A stretch of DNA of 64,000 nt from Kibdelosporangium banguiense (GTDB lineage: Bacteria > Actinomycetota > Actinomycetes > Mycobacteriales > Pseudonocardiaceae), in contig NZ_JAGINW010000001.1 in NCBI RefSeq assembly GCF_017876405.1, positions 8,445,203 to 8,509,202 on the forward strand. Reading direction: 5' to 3'. Shown piece by piece: positions 39,727 through 48,686 of this stretch (position 1 is the stretch's first letter; each line of letters begins with the position of its first letter). Made by a program: the position numbers and the translations under genes. The notes beneath the pieces are model-generated. The model had not been told where the DNA came from and did no database searches. It saw nothing but the letters and a program-made list of their open reading frames with translations.

Positions 39727-39850
39727 CCACGCCCCCGCCTGCCGCACATCCGTGCCTTTCAGCTATCGCCTTCGGGCAGTTGACCGCGACCGGCAGCGGG
39801 GGGAAATCAATTGCAGATCAATTGCGGCGGTGTTCTTCCCTTGAGTCCTT
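39727..39850. other. Promoter region of the first SARP gene
   Basis: An AT-rich stretch with a near-repeat AATCAATTGCAGATCAATTGC (two copies of ATCAATTGC, about 39805-39828) and the palindrome AGTCCTTTTAGGACT (39844-39858) at its right border. SARPs often bind heptameric direct repeats near the promoter, so the ATCAATTGC pair is a candidate, but this is only inferred. Confidence 0.4.
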
Positions 39851-39858
39851 TTAGGACT
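39844..39858. promoter_or_regulatory. Palindrome with the same core as the hydrolase operators
   Basis: AGTCCTTTTAGGACT is a perfect 6-bp inverted repeat around TTT and shares GTCCTTTTAGGAC with the site at 15106-15120. Here it overlaps the stop codon of the 58-residue small gene and lies about 120 bp before the first SARP gene. Confidence 0.45.
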
Positions 39859-40027
39859 TTTCGGTCTCCGCGTGACGGCACCCGGGCTGACCGTAGTTGT
39901 GCACCGCGCGGCCGCCGGAGAACGCGCGGCACGTGCATGCGCCCGGCCAGTCGAACTCGGGAACGCTGGTGCGGACCGGGCGACTGGGCGCGGTGACCTT
40001 GGGGTGATGGACGATGTGACGAGTCAT
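39851..40027 (-). CDS. 58-residue small protein with a strong ribosome-binding site
   Basis: An ATG at 40025-40027, preceded by GGAGGGAG at 8 bases, opens a 58-codon frame ending in TAA at 39851. The peptide starts MTRHIVHHPKVTAPSRPV, is basic, and has three Cys in its second half (ACTCRAFSGG and QPGCRHAETEKS). It lies between two SARP genes on the same strand. No family is recognised. A small DNA-binding or metal-binding protein, or a peptide precursor, would all fit; the strong ribosome-binding site and position are the evidence that it is real. Confidence 0.5.
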   Translation of the reverse strand: MTRHIVHHPKVTAPSRPVRTSVPEFDWPGACTCRAFSGGRAVHNYGQPGCRHAETEKS

Positions 40028-40165
40028 CGCGCGACGCTCCCTCCGCGGCGAGGAAATTCCTTGTGGTGCTCAAGTGCCCGCCGGATACCTGACCGAAACA
40101 TCAAAACCCCAGGTAATCCCCCATTCGGCGGAGTGATCAGGGCTGTTTTGCAGGCGCCGCAACGG

Positions 40166-40813
40166 TTATCCGGTCCGCGGCAAGGCCTGGTAGCGCCTGG
40201 CTTGCTGTGACACAGTCCTGAGCTGGCTGCGCAACCGTTCCCGCGACGGGTACTGCTCGGCCATCGCGGTGAGCGCCGTCAGGATCTCCGCGCCACGGCC
40301 GAGCCGGATCCGGATGTCGAAGTACTCCTCGGTGACGTCAAGCCGGCGTACCGCGAGGCGTTCGGCCATCCAGGTGATCCGTTCGCCGCTGAGCCCGGCG
40401 AACGGCGCGCCCCGCCAAAGCCGCAGCGCCTCGGCGAAACAGCCGCTCGCCTCGTCGAGATGGCCGCGCGCCCGCATGGCCCGGCCCTGGGCCGCCCACC
40501 GGTCGAAGACATGCAGGTCCAGCTCGTCGGCGCCGATCCGGATGCAGTAGCCGGGCGGGATCGTCTCCAGTAACCCGGGCAGCCCGGCCGGTGCCAGCCG
40601 GCGGCGGATCTCCGAGACACAGATATGGATCTGGGTCCGGGCACTGGCCGGCGGCGCGGACCCCCAGACCGCGTCGATCAGCGCCGGGACCGGAACAACG
40701 CGGTTGGCGTGCCACAGCAGGGTCGCGAGCACGATCTGCTGTCTGCGCGCCTTGAGGCGGACCGAACCGTGCGGTCCGCGTAGTTCACATGGGCCAAGGA
40801 TGGATATCTTCAC
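40166..40813 (-). CDS. SARP-like regulator with shortened BTAD domain
   Basis: A 215-residue regulator. The HTH part is normal (VKISILGPCELRGPHGSVRLKARRQQIVLATLLWHANRVV, in strands and helices, then DAVWGSAPPASARTQIHICVSEIRRRL). The activation domain is recognisable (DLHVFDRWAAQGRAM to YPSRERLRSQL) but stops after RRYQALPRTG, about 40 residues early compared with complete SARPs. Loss of the last helices may impair activation, or the short form may act as a DNA-binding competitor of the neighbouring SARP. A GTG at 40811-40813 was chosen; other GTGs lie upstream. Confidence 0.82.
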   Translation of the reverse strand: MKISILGPCELRGPHGSVRLKARRQQIVLATLLWHANRVVPVPALIDAVWGSAPPASARTQIHICVSEIRRRLAPAGLPGLLETIPPGYCIRIGADELDLHVFDRWAAQGRAMRARGHLDEASGCFAEALRLWRGAPFAGLSGERITWMAERLAVRRLDVTEEYFDIRIRLGRGAEILTALTAMAEQYPSRERLRSQLRTVSQQARRYQALPRTG

Positions 40814-40935
40814 GCTATCGAGGGTCACTCGCGTGACCTGCCGCGGACATCGGCAATGACTACCTATTTCCGGGCGGCTCGCACCATGTCGCATTCTCGC
40901 TGGCATGCGCCGCGGCCAGCGGTGATGCTGGACGC

Positions 40936-42396
40936 ATGCATGAGGACAGGGAGAGCTGCGTACGAGCCGTCCAGTCGAAGGACGCTCGGTTCGACGGGTG
41001 GTTCTTCACCGCTGTGTTGACAACGCGCATCTACTGCCGGCCCAGTTGCCCGGTCGTACCACCGAAACCCGAGAACATGGTGTTCTACCCGAGCGCGGCC
41101 GCGGCCCAGCAGGCCGGGTTCCGGGCGTGCAAGCGGTGCCGCCCGGACGCCAGCCCCGGCTCGCCGCAGTGGAACGAACGCGCGGACCTGGTGGCCAGGG
41201 CGATGCGGTTGATCGCCGACGGCGTGGTCGACCGGGACGGTGTCCCAGGGCTGGCCGCGCGGTTGGGTTACAGCGTGCGGCAGATCCAACGGCAGCTGGT
41301 GGCCGAGCTGGGTGCGGGCCCGTTGGCGCTGGCCAGGGCACAACGCGCCCAGACCGCACGGCTGCTGATCGAGACCACAACCGTGCCGCTGACCGACGTG
41401 GCGCTCGCCGCGGGATTCGGCAGTATCAGGACGTTCAACGAGACCGTCCGCGAAGTCTTCGCACTCTCACCAAGCGAGCTGCGAGCCCGCGCGGCGCGCA
41501 GGCTCCCGACGGCCGCGCCAGGTTCCCTCATGCTGCGACTGCCGTTCCGTCAACCGCTGTGCCCCGACAACCTGTTCGGTCACCTCGCTGCGACGGGCGT
41601 CCCGGGCGTGGAGGAGTGGCGCGAGGGTGCGTACCGCCGCACGCTTCGCCTGCCGCATGGGCACGGCATCGTCGCGTTGCGGCCGTTGCCTGAGCACATC
41701 GAATGCCAGCTGACTTTGACCGACCTGCGTGACCTGGCGACGGCCATCGCCCGGTGCCGCTGGCTGCTTGACCTGGACGCCGACCCGTTGGCCGTGGACG
41801 CCCAGCTGAGCACTGATCCGTACCTGAAACCGTTGGTGGAAAAGAATCCTGGCCGACGGGTACCGCGCACAGTGGACACCGCGGAATTCGCTGTCCGGGC
41901 TGTGCTCGGTCAACAGGTGTCCACGGCCGCGGCCCGGACGCACGCAGCGCGGCTTGTCGTGGCCCACGGCGAACCGATCGAAGATCCGGGTGGCGGCCTG
42001 ACGCACCTGTTCCCCATGACCGAGACAATCGACCCGGCGAAGCTCGCGGTCCCGCAGTCCCGGCGCCGGACGCTCGCGGCTTTGATCGCAGCCCTCGCAG
42101 GCGACGAGATCGACCTCGGCGCGGGCAGCGACTGGAACAAGGCCCGCGAGCAACTCATCGACCTGCCGGGGTTCGGGCCGTGGACCGTCGAGACGATCGC
42201 GATGCGCGCGTTGGGTGACCCGGACGCGTTCGTGCCCACCGACTTGGGCATCCGGTACGCCGCCCGTGACCTGGGCCTGCCCGAGACCCCAGCCGGACTG
42301 AACGGACATGCGGCGGCATGGCGGCCTTGGCGGGCGTACGCCGTGCAGTACCTGTGGGCGACGGGGGACCACGCGATCAACAAGCTCCCCGCGTGA
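40936..42396 (+). CDS. AdaA-AlkA fusion: methyl-accepting regulator and 3-methyladenine DNA glycosylase
   Basis: A 486-residue DNA-repair protein. N-terminal Ada zinc domain with Cys34, Cys38, Cys65 and Cys68 (IYCRPSCP and ACKRCRP), of which Cys34 would take a methyl group from DNA phosphotriesters; an AraC HTH (about 80-185); and a C-terminal AlkA glycosylase with helix-hairpin-helix LIDLPGFGPWTVETIAMRAL and the catalytic Asp in FVPTDLGIRYA. It removes alkylated bases and probably induces its own expression after methylation. All key residues are present. It is followed 15 bp later by the carbonic anhydrase gene. Confidence 0.95.
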   Translation: MHEDRESCVRAVQSKDARFDGWFFTAVLTTRIYCRPSCPVVPPKPENMVFYPSAAAAQQAGFRACKRCRPDASPGSPQWNERADLVARAMRLIADGVVDRDGVPGLAARLGYSVRQIQRQLVAELGAGPLALARAQRAQTARLLIETTTVPLTDVALAAGFGSIRTFNETVREVFALSPSELRARAARRLPTAAPGSLMLRLPFRQPLCPDNLFGHLAATGVPGVEEWREGAYRRTLRLPHGHGIVALRPLPEHIECQLTLTDLRDLATAIARCRWLLDLDADPLAVDAQLSTDPYLKPLVEKNPGRRVPRTVDTAEFAVRAVLGQQVSTAAARTHAARLVVAHGEPIEDPGGGLTHLFPMTETIDPAKLAVPQSRRRTLAALIAALAGDEIDLGAGSDWNKAREQLIDLPGFGPWTVETIAMRALGDPDAFVPTDLGIRYAARDLGLPETPAGLNGHAAAWRPWRAYAVQYLWATGDHAINKLPA

Positions 42397-42411
42397 CAGT
42401 AGGTTCGTCGC

Positions 42412-42930
42412 ATGCCGATGTTCGAGTTCGAGGGCAAGAGCCCGCAAGTGCATCCTTCGGCCTGGATCGCGCCGACCGCGACACTGGTCGGCGACGTGAT
42501 CGTGGAGGCGGACGCGTCGGTCTGGTACGGCGCGGTGATTCGCGCGGACTTCGGCCGGATCATCATCCGTGAAGGCGCGAACGTGCAGGACAACGCCGTG
42601 ATCCACGTCGGGGTGAACACATGCGAGGTGGGCCGTGGCGCCACGGTCGGGCATCTGTGCCTGGTCCATGACTGCGTGATCGGGGAGTACGCGATCGTCG
42701 GCAACGGCTCGACAGTGCTCGACGGCGCGCGGGTCGGCGCCCGGACGATGATCGCGGCCGGCTCGACCGTCACCCCGGGCTCCGAGGTCCCCGACGAGGT
42801 GATCGCGATGGGCTCACCGGCCAAGCGTCACGTGCCGCTGACCGACACCGCCCGCCAGTGGATCGACGTGAATCCCGCGCTGTACCAGGAACTCGCGCGC
42901 CGCCACGCCTTGACCGTCAAAGAGGTCTGA
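42412..42930 (+). CDS. Gamma-class carbonic anhydrase family protein
   Basis: A 172-residue left-handed beta-helix protein built from hexapeptide repeats. Three zinc-ligand His residues are in place (NAVIHVGVN and VGHLCLVHDC). Motifs such as SVWYGAVIRAD and MGSPAKRHVPLT are family hallmarks. It should form a trimer with metal at the interfaces; reversible CO2 hydration is known for some members and doubtful for others. Located just behind the DNA-repair gene, with no obvious functional link. Confidence 0.93.
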   Translation: MPMFEFEGKSPQVHPSAWIAPTATLVGDVIVEADASVWYGAVIRADFGRIIIREGANVQDNAVIHVGVNTCEVGRGATVGHLCLVHDCVIGEYAIVGNGSTVLDGARVGARTMIAAGSTVTPGSEVPDEVIAMGSPAKRHVPLTDTARQWIDVNPALYQELARRHALTVKEV

Positions 42931-43099
42931 GTCCCGTCCTGGTGGCACATCTTTGTGCCTTGCCGTGCCATATGCCCACAGTCCCACTGCATTCAGTACT
43001 ACGGCCACAGTAAAATACACATGTGACGAAAACGCCCAAGATGGCAAGGAACGGCGGACCAGGACGCGGGCCTGCTCATTGCCTGCGAGAATCCTGGGT

Positions 43100-43504
43100 A
43101 TGGCCGACATCGCCGAGAAACACCTCGCCTACGGATGGATAGTGCGAGGCGGCGCGGTTCTGTTCATCCGCAGGGACGCCGGTGTGTTCTTCGGCGGGCG
43201 GTGGGAGCTGCCGGGCGGGACGGTCGAGCCGGGGGAGCGGCCGGAGCGGACAGCGGTCCGGGAGGTCGCCGAGGAGACCGGGCTGGCGGTCCGGGTCGTG
43301 GCCGAGCGGCACCGGTTGAGCTGGCCGGATGTCAACGGCAGGCCGTTGCGGATTCGCGCGTGGATCTATGACGTCGCCGAGGACGAGCGCGGGGAAGTGG
43401 TGCTCAACCCAGGGGAGCACGACGAGCACGCGTGGCTGACGCCCGAGCAGGCCGGGCAGCTCGATCTGCTCGACCACGTCCGGCGGACGATCGAGGCCTG
43501 CTGA
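43100..43504 (+). CDS. NUDIX hydrolase
   Basis: A 134-residue MutT-like pyrophosphohydrolase. The Nudix box GGTVEPGERPERTAVREV followed by AEETGL is complete. The ATG at 43100 is preceded by a weak ribosome-binding site. The start MADIAEKHLAYGWIVRGGAVLFIRR matches small actinobacterial NUDIX proteins. Substrate unknown, probably a nucleoside diphosphate derivative. The 146 bp that follow, up to the convergent LuxR gene, show nothing recognisable. Confidence 0.93.
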   Translation: MADIAEKHLAYGWIVRGGAVLFIRRDAGVFFGGRWELPGGTVEPGERPERTAVREVAEETGLAVRVVAERHRLSWPDVNGRPLRIRAWIYDVAEDERGEVVLNPGEHDEHAWLTPEQAGQLDLLDHVRRTIEAC

Positions 43505-43650
43505 TGCCCGCGGCCCCGGGCTGGAAAGCGGGCCAATCGGAACCCCCAGGATCCGACTCGCCGCAGGGCGGCTTCGTGCGGGACCGCGAGCTCCCACATG
43601 ATCTTGCACAGGGCTCGCACGGTCATCAGGCGAATTACCTATCTCGGGCC

Positions 43651-46500
43651 TTACGTCCCCAATAGGCCCAGGCGACGGGCCATGGCCGCGGCATGGGTGC
43701 GGTTGCAGGCGGCGAGTTTGCCGAGGATCCGTGACACGTGCACGCTGACGGTCTTCTCGGTGATGACCAGCCGTTCCGCGATCATCTTGTTGGGTAATCC
43801 CTCCGCGAGCAACCGGAGAACTTCGGTTTCTCTCGGGGTGAGGCCGAGTTTTGGTTCTTCGGTTCGTGTCTGGGATGTCAGGCGGTCGATCTCGCGTAGC
43901 AGTGGAGTCTGGCCGAGCGGGCGGGCGTCTTTCGCGGCGGCCGTGAGCCATCGTTGGGCGTCGGCCCGGTTGCCTGCGACGGCTGCGGCTTCTGCCGCGC
44001 GTAATCGCGCATAGCTTGTGGGGTACGGCTCGTTGGTGTGTTCCCACGCCGCGGCGACGGCGTACCACTGCGGGCTGGGCGCCTGGACGGACGCGAGCTC
44101 GGCCGTCACCTGGAGCGCCGCCGCGTGCCATGACGTCGCGTTGGTCGAGAGCGTCGCAGCGATCCTGGTGAGCAGTCTGGACGTGTCCGGGCCGACATCC
44201 TGGGCGCGGGCCTGCACCTCCACACGGGCCGCGGTGGTGAGCAGTGGCCACGCGGACGTGACGGACTGCCCGGTCACGTGGAAACCGTTGAGAACGGCGC
44301 CGATGATGTCCTGTGCGTCCTCGATACGGTTCTCCAGCAACGCGATTTCGGCTGCGAGACGGGCCAACGGCAGCCGTGCCTCGGAGCGGCCCGCACGGAT
44401 GGACAGCGTCTCGGAGGCGACGGCGTGATGTTCGTGCGCCGCGGCGGAGTCGCCGCGCCCGACGGCGAGTTCGGCGAGGACCAGATGGGGATAGGCCCGG
44501 TAGACGTCGCATGGGCGCTCCTCGAGCGCCTCGGTCAGCACGTGCTCGGCGGTGTCCCAGCGGCCGATCGCCATCAGTGAACTGGCCAGGTTCGTGATCG
44601 CGTACATCCCCGACGAGCGCGCCAGACCCGCCCGCCGGGCGGCGTGCATCCCGGCTGAGGCAACGCTGATCGCTTCCTCGTGACGGCCGTAGGCCCACAA
44701 CTCCATGGACAGGTTGACGCACGCTCGCGTCAGACCGGCCATGTCGCCACGGCTGCCGGCCACTTCCTGGGCCCGGCGTAGTTCGATCACTGCCAGCTCG
44801 TGCTGGCCCAGGTGGCTGAACGCCAGGCCGGCCGTGCTCCGGGCGGCGACCTCCAGCTCCTGGTCGCCGAGTTCGACCGCGAGCCGTACGGCCTGCTGAC
44901 TGACTTCCTGAGCCTTCTCGGTCTGGCCTTCGCTGGTCAGCGCCGCGCTGAGGACTTCCAGCACACGGGCGTAAGTAGGGGATCGGCGTGGCAGCGCGAG
45001 GCGTTGGGCGTCCTGGGCGGCGATCAGCGCGCCCTGTCCGCCTCGCCGTAACAAGGTGCGGCTGCGCAGCGCGAGCAGCTCGGCGACCCGGTCGGTGTGG
45101 ATCACCGGATCGGCGTCGGCCAGCGCCTGGTCGATGTAGTCCTGGGCCTGGTCGTTCTCCACGGCCCGCCAGGACGCGTAGGCCGCTGCCTCCAGCAGTT
45201 CCAAGCGGGTGACCTGCGGTTCGACCACGCTGGGCAGGACGTCGAGGGCGCTGGCCAGCATCTGCAGCTGTTCGGAGTACGCGTGGAAGCGAGCCGCGAC
45301 GGACGCGGCCCGTACCAACGCGGGTAACGCACGGTCGGGCCGTTGGGCGCCGAGCCAGTGGTGCGCGATACGGGCCGCGTGATGTTCGGGCGGTACCAAG
45401 TTGGGTTGGAGCTCCAACGCGGCTGCGTACAGGTGGTGCATCCGGATGCGCTCACCGGGCAGGAGCGCATCGGTGACGACCTCACGCACCAGAGCGTGCT
45501 GGAAGTCGTAACCGTCGTCGTTCGAGGTGAGAACGTTGGCGTCGACCGCGCTTCGCAGCGACGTGAGCAACTCGTCTTGGTCGACCGCGGCGACGGCGGT
45601 GACGAGCTGGTGCGACACCCACGGGCCGCCCATCGCGACGAGCTGCACGATTCGCTGCGTGGGGTGGGGGAGTTGCTCGACTCGGCCGAGCAACAGATCA
45701 CGCAGTGAGTCCGGCAGTCCGGTCTTGCCGGCGGATTCGGCCTGCACCAGTTGCTTGATGAAGAACGCGTTGCCGTCCGACCGGGTGTGGATGCGGTCGA
45801 GCGTCTCGCCGGACGGCCGGCGGCCGAGTGCGTGCGTGATCAGCTCGGCGGTCTCGGCCCGGGTGAAGTGATCCAGGCTGAGCTGCCGGACACCCCGGAC
45901 GCGTTGCAGCTCAGCCAATGTGGACCGGAGCGGGTGGCCGCGGTGCAGGTCGTCGGTCCGGTAGGTGGCCAGGATCATCAGCCGGGCCGTGTCGAGTGTG
46001 CGGGCCAACGCGGACAGGAGTTTGCGTGTGGAGGGATCGGCTTCGTGGATGTCGTCGAGGATCAGCAGGATCGGCTGGTTGGTGCTGAGTCCCTCGACGA
46101 CGGTGATCAGTTCCTGGAAAACCGAGGCATATTCGGAGACTTCGCCGTCCGGCAGTGTGCCGATCAGCTGCGACAGCAGGCACTCCACCCGGAAACCTTC
46201 CGGAAACGCCGCGGTAACACCCTCGGCACCGAGTTCCCGCATGAGCCGCCGCAACGCGCTGATGAACGGCGACAGTGGCAGCGTCTCCGAACCCAGCGCG
46301 GCGCACGATCCAAACAGGACACGCGTCCCGTGAGCTTTCGACGCGGCAGCCAGGTATTCCGCCAGCCTGCTCTTGCCGACCCCGGCCACCCCGCCGAGCA
46401 GCACAACCTGCCTGCGCCCACCTGCCGCGAGCGTGAGCGCCTCGCCGAGCAGCGCTCTTTGCTTGACGCGCCCGACGAAGGACGGATCATCGTCAGTCAT
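43651..46500 (-). CDS. LuxR-family regulator with ATPase domain (LAL type)
   Basis: A 949-residue regulator: NTPase domain with Walker A GGVAGVGKSRLAEYL and Walker B PILLILDDIHEADPST, a long TPR-like helical region, and a C-terminal LuxR HTH (LTPRETEVLRLLAEGLPNKMIAERLVITEKTVSVHVSRIL, in two helices). The ATG at 46498-46500 gives MTDDDPSFVGRVKQ, the usual start for this class. It is the second LAL regulator in the window. Its neighbours give no clear target; it lies 43 bp downstream of the DHFR-like gene on the same strand. Confidence 0.92.
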   Translation of the reverse strand: MTDDDPSFVGRVKQRALLGEALTLAAGGRRQVVLLGGVAGVGKSRLAEYLAAASKAHGTRVLFGSCAALGSETLPLSPFISALRRLMRELGAEGVTAAFPEGFRVECLLSQLIGTLPDGEVSEYASVFQELITVVEGLSTNQPILLILDDIHEADPSTRKLLSALARTLDTARLMILATYRTDDLHRGHPLRSTLAELQRVRGVRQLSLDHFTRAETAELITHALGRRPSGETLDRIHTRSDGNAFFIKQLVQAESAGKTGLPDSLRDLLLGRVEQLPHPTQRIVQLVAMGGPWVSHQLVTAVAAVDQDELLTSLRSAVDANVLTSNDDGYDFQHALVREVVTDALLPGERIRMHHLYAAALELQPNLVPPEHHAARIAHHWLGAQRPDRALPALVRAASVAARFHAYSEQLQMLASALDVLPSVVEPQVTRLELLEAAAYASWRAVENDQAQDYIDQALADADPVIHTDRVAELLALRSRTLLRRGGQGALIAAQDAQRLALPRRSPTYARVLEVLSAALTSEGQTEKAQEVSQQAVRLAVELGDQELEVAARSTAGLAFSHLGQHELAVIELRRAQEVAGSRGDMAGLTRACVNLSMELWAYGRHEEAISVASAGMHAARRAGLARSSGMYAITNLASSLMAIGRWDTAEHVLTEALEERPCDVYRAYPHLVLAELAVGRGDSAAAHEHHAVASETLSIRAGRSEARLPLARLAAEIALLENRIEDAQDIIGAVLNGFHVTGQSVTSAWPLLTTAARVEVQARAQDVGPDTSRLLTRIAATLSTNATSWHAAALQVTAELASVQAPSPQWYAVAAAWEHTNEPYPTSYARLRAAEAAAVAGNRADAQRWLTAAAKDARPLGQTPLLREIDRLTSQTRTEEPKLGLTPRETEVLRLLAEGLPNKMIAERLVITEKTVSVHVSRILGKLAACNRTHAAAMARRLGLLGT

Positions 46501-46543
46501 ATCGCGAAGCCCCCAGCCACACGTGACGTCCTGAAGAGTCACC

Positions 46544-47152
46544 CTATCGCGCGACTTCGTAGTGCAGCAGCACATTGTCCGAACCGTCCGCCCGGCGTGT
46601 GTCCAGCAACCGCAGCGACCGCGGCTGTGCGAACGCAGGGGTACCGCCACCGAGCACTGTGTTACCGACCATCAGGTACAGCTCGTCCACGAGCCCGGCA
46701 TCGAGCAGGTCGTTCCACAGCACGCGGCTGCCGAAAGTGAGGATGTCCTTACCCGGCTGGGTTTTCAGCTCCTCGATGGTCTTGTGCGCGTCGGCCCGGC
46801 GCACGATGGTCGTCGTGTCGCTCCACGGCGCGGTGTCCTGTCCGGTCAGCGAGTCGGAGACGACGATCTTCGGGGTCTCGTTGCTGCGCCTGCCGATTTC
46901 CTGGTGCAGTCCGGCCAAGCCGGGGTCGGCGGCCACGGCGGGGGAGACCGTGGGGTCGTTGGCCACCAGCGGCCAGTAGCCCTTCATGCCGCGGTAGGTG
47001 TTGGCGCCGTAGAGAAGCGTGTCCGCGGCCCGCATCCGCTCGAGGTTGTGGGCGTCGAAGAAGCCGTCCATCGGCAGTGCCATCACGTTGCCGCCGGGGC
47101 CCTCGAAGTAGCCGTCGAGGGAGACGATGTTGGTGACGATGAGCTTGCGCAT
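46544..47152 (-). CDS. Dihydrofolate reductase-like (RibD C-terminal) family protein
   Basis: A 202-residue NADPH-dependent reductase-fold protein. MRKLIVTNIVSLDGYFEGPGG is the typical start; RAADTLLYGANTYRGM and ILTFGSRVLWNDLLDAGLVDELYLM are the cofactor and substrate region. Members resemble DHFR and the RibD reductase domain but mostly have no proven substrate. It is read from the same strand as, and 83 bp behind, the ECF sigma factor gene; such pairs are common in actinobacteria and suggest sigma-dependent expression. Confidence 0.9.
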   Translation of the reverse strand: MRKLIVTNIVSLDGYFEGPGGNVMALPMDGFFDAHNLERMRAADTLLYGANTYRGMKGYWPLVANDPTVSPAVAADPGLAGLHQEIGRRSNETPKIVVSDSLTGQDTAPWSDTTTIVRRADAHKTIEELKTQPGKDILTFGSRVLWNDLLDAGLVDELYLMVGNTVLGGGTPAFAQPRSLRLLDTRRADGSDNVLLHYEVAR

Positions 47153-47235
47153 AGCTGTGGTTCCCTTCGGGTTGTGCTTGTCACCCGTTGAGAGACACCG
47201 CCCGCGCCGGATTCATCGCTCCGGCCGGAAATTTT

Positions 47236-48255
47236 TCAAGATTTTGCGAAATACCTGGTCACGGCCGGGTCGACGAATCCCGCGATCCAGCAGATCCGGC
47301 CGTCGCGCACGCTCAGCACGTTGACGGCACCCAGCCGGTACTGCTCGCCGTCGTACTGGTGGCAGGCGAACGCGGGCTGGCCGTTGGCCTCGATCGGCAC
47401 CAGCCGCCACGGTGTCGCGAACATGCGCTCGGTGACGAACTTGCGGATGTTCTCGCGGCCGTCGAACCAGGCAGGCAGCGGTGGCATCGTGAACTGGGCG
47501 TCCTCGGTCAGCAACTCGAGCAGCGCGTCGACGTCGGCCCGCTCCCACGCCTCGACGAACGCGTCCACGAGTTCTCGCTGGCCATCCGTGCCGAGCGTGG
47601 CCAGCTCTGCCTGCTGGCTGCGCTTGGGCATTCGTTGATCGACGGTCGCGCGTGCGCGTTGCATCGCGCTGTTGACCGACGCGGGTGTCGTGTCGAGGAT
47701 CTCCGCTGCCTCGGCGGCGGAGAATCCGAGCACGTCACGCAGGATCAGCACGGCTCGCTGGGTTCCCGGCAGATGCTGCAGCGCCGCGACGAAGGCCAGT
47801 TCGACGCTCTCCCTGCGCAGGTAGGCCGCTGCGGGATCGGGCTCGTCGTCGACCGGCTCGTCCGGCCACGGCTCCAGCCAGACCGGCCCGGTCACCGGCT
47901 GCCCGAGATCGCTGGTCTGGGTGAAGGCCGGGCCGTGCTCGAACGACAGCATCCGGCGTGGCCGTTTGGCCGACAGCCGGAGGCACGCATTGGTGGTGAC
48001 CTGGAACAACCATGTGCGCAGTGAGCTGCGGCCGGCGAAACCCGCCAGTCCCCGCCATGCCGCGAGCAGGGATTCCTGCACGGCGTCCTCAGCGTCCTGG
48101 ACTGAGCCGAGCATCCGGTAGCAGTGCGCGTACAGCTCACGGCGGTGCCGTGCGGCCAGCACCTCGAAGGCGGACTCGTCACCACGACGGGCGTCATTCA
48201 GCAGCTGGTCGTCGGTCACGCGGTCATCTTTGCCTGTTGACGCGATGTGATCCAC
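47236..48255 (-). CDS. ECF-type sigma factor with C-terminal SnoaL-like domain
   Basis: A 339-residue sigma-70 family factor. Region 2 (HRRELYAHCYRMLGSVQDAEDAVQESLL) and region 4 (LPGTQRAVLILRDVLGFSAAEAAEIL) are clear, linked by a PVWLEPWPDE motif seen in the TIGR02960-like group. The C-terminal 120 residues form a SnoaL-like domain (VDAFVEAWERADVDALLELLTEDAQF) that replaces an anti-sigma partner in related factors. The ATG at 48255 is used; GTG at 48219 is possible. It diverges from the GntR gene, with the shared 32-bp palindrome 5 bp upstream of its start. Confidence 0.9.
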   Translation of the reverse strand: MDHIASTGKDDRVTDDQLLNDARRGDESAFEVLAARHRRELYAHCYRMLGSVQDAEDAVQESLLAAWRGLAGFAGRSSLRTWLFQVTTNACLRLSAKRPRRMLSFEHGPAFTQTSDLGQPVTGPVWLEPWPDEPVDDEPDPAAAYLRRESVELAFVAALQHLPGTQRAVLILRDVLGFSAAEAAEILDTTPASVNSAMQRARATVDQRMPKRSQQAELATLGTDGQRELVDAFVEAWERADVDALLELLTEDAQFTMPPLPAWFDGRENIRKFVTERMFATPWRLVPIEANGQPAFACHQYDGEQYRLGAVNVLSVRDGRICWIAGFVDPAVTRYFAKS

Positions 48256-48260
48256 TGTGA

Positions 48261-48292
48261 CACCCTTTCACTAGTTAATTAGTGAAAGGGTG
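48261..48292. promoter_or_regulatory. Perfect 32-bp palindromic operator for the YtrA-type GntR regulator
   Basis: CACCCTTTCACTA (48261-48273) and TAGTGAAAGGGTG (48280-48292) are exact reverse complements around GTTAAT. It lies 5 bp before the GntR start and overlaps the ribosome-binding site, so autorepression is likely. The AT-rich centre TTAATTA is typical of YtrA-type sites. Confidence 0.75.
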
Positions 48293-48297
48293 TTGGG

Positions 48298-48678
48298 GTG
48301 ATCGAGTTCCGGATCGACCGGCGGTCCGGTGTGGCCACCTACCAGCAGATCGTCGATCAGACCAAGCATGCGCTCCGGCTGGGGATGCTGCGGCCCGGCG
48401 ACCGGCTGCCCACGGCCAAGGAGGTGGTGGCGGCCACGGGGATCAACCCGAACACCGTGCTGAAGGCGTACCGCGAGCTGGAGCGGGACGGACTGGCCGA
48501 AGGCAGGCGGGGGATGGGCACGTTCGTGTCCCGGTCCCTGGCCATGCCGGAGAACGCCGCTGACGGGCCGTTGCGTGACGAGATCGGCGACTGGGTACGC
48601 CGGGCGAAACAGGGCGGTCTTGACCGTGAAGACGTGATGGCGCTGGTCAAGGCCGCGCTGGATGACCATTACCGATAG
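48298..48678 (+). CDS. GntR-family regulator, YtrA subgroup
   Basis: A 126-residue repressor with a winged HTH (ATYQQIVDQTKHALRLGMLRPGDRLPTAKEVVAATGINPNTVLKAYRELERDGL, several helices) and a short C-terminal helix pair. It begins at GTG 48298 right behind the palindromic operator. Together with the ATPase and permease genes 8 bp downstream it makes a standard YtrA regulator-exporter operon, usually induced by cell-wall-active compounds or peptides. The ligand is unknown. Confidence 0.93.
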   Translation: MIEFRIDRRSGVATYQQIVDQTKHALRLGMLRPGDRLPTAKEVVAATGINPNTVLKAYRELERDGLAEGRRGMGTFVSRSLAMPENAADGPLRDEIGDWVRRAKQGGLDREDVMALVKAALDDHYR

Positions 48679-48686
48679 AGGGAACT

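Noticed and set aside
39872..40210. A 112-codon plus-strand frame between the SARP genes.
   Set aside because: It lies antisense to the better supported 58-residue gene and to the end of the second SARP gene, with poor codon bias and no family pattern.
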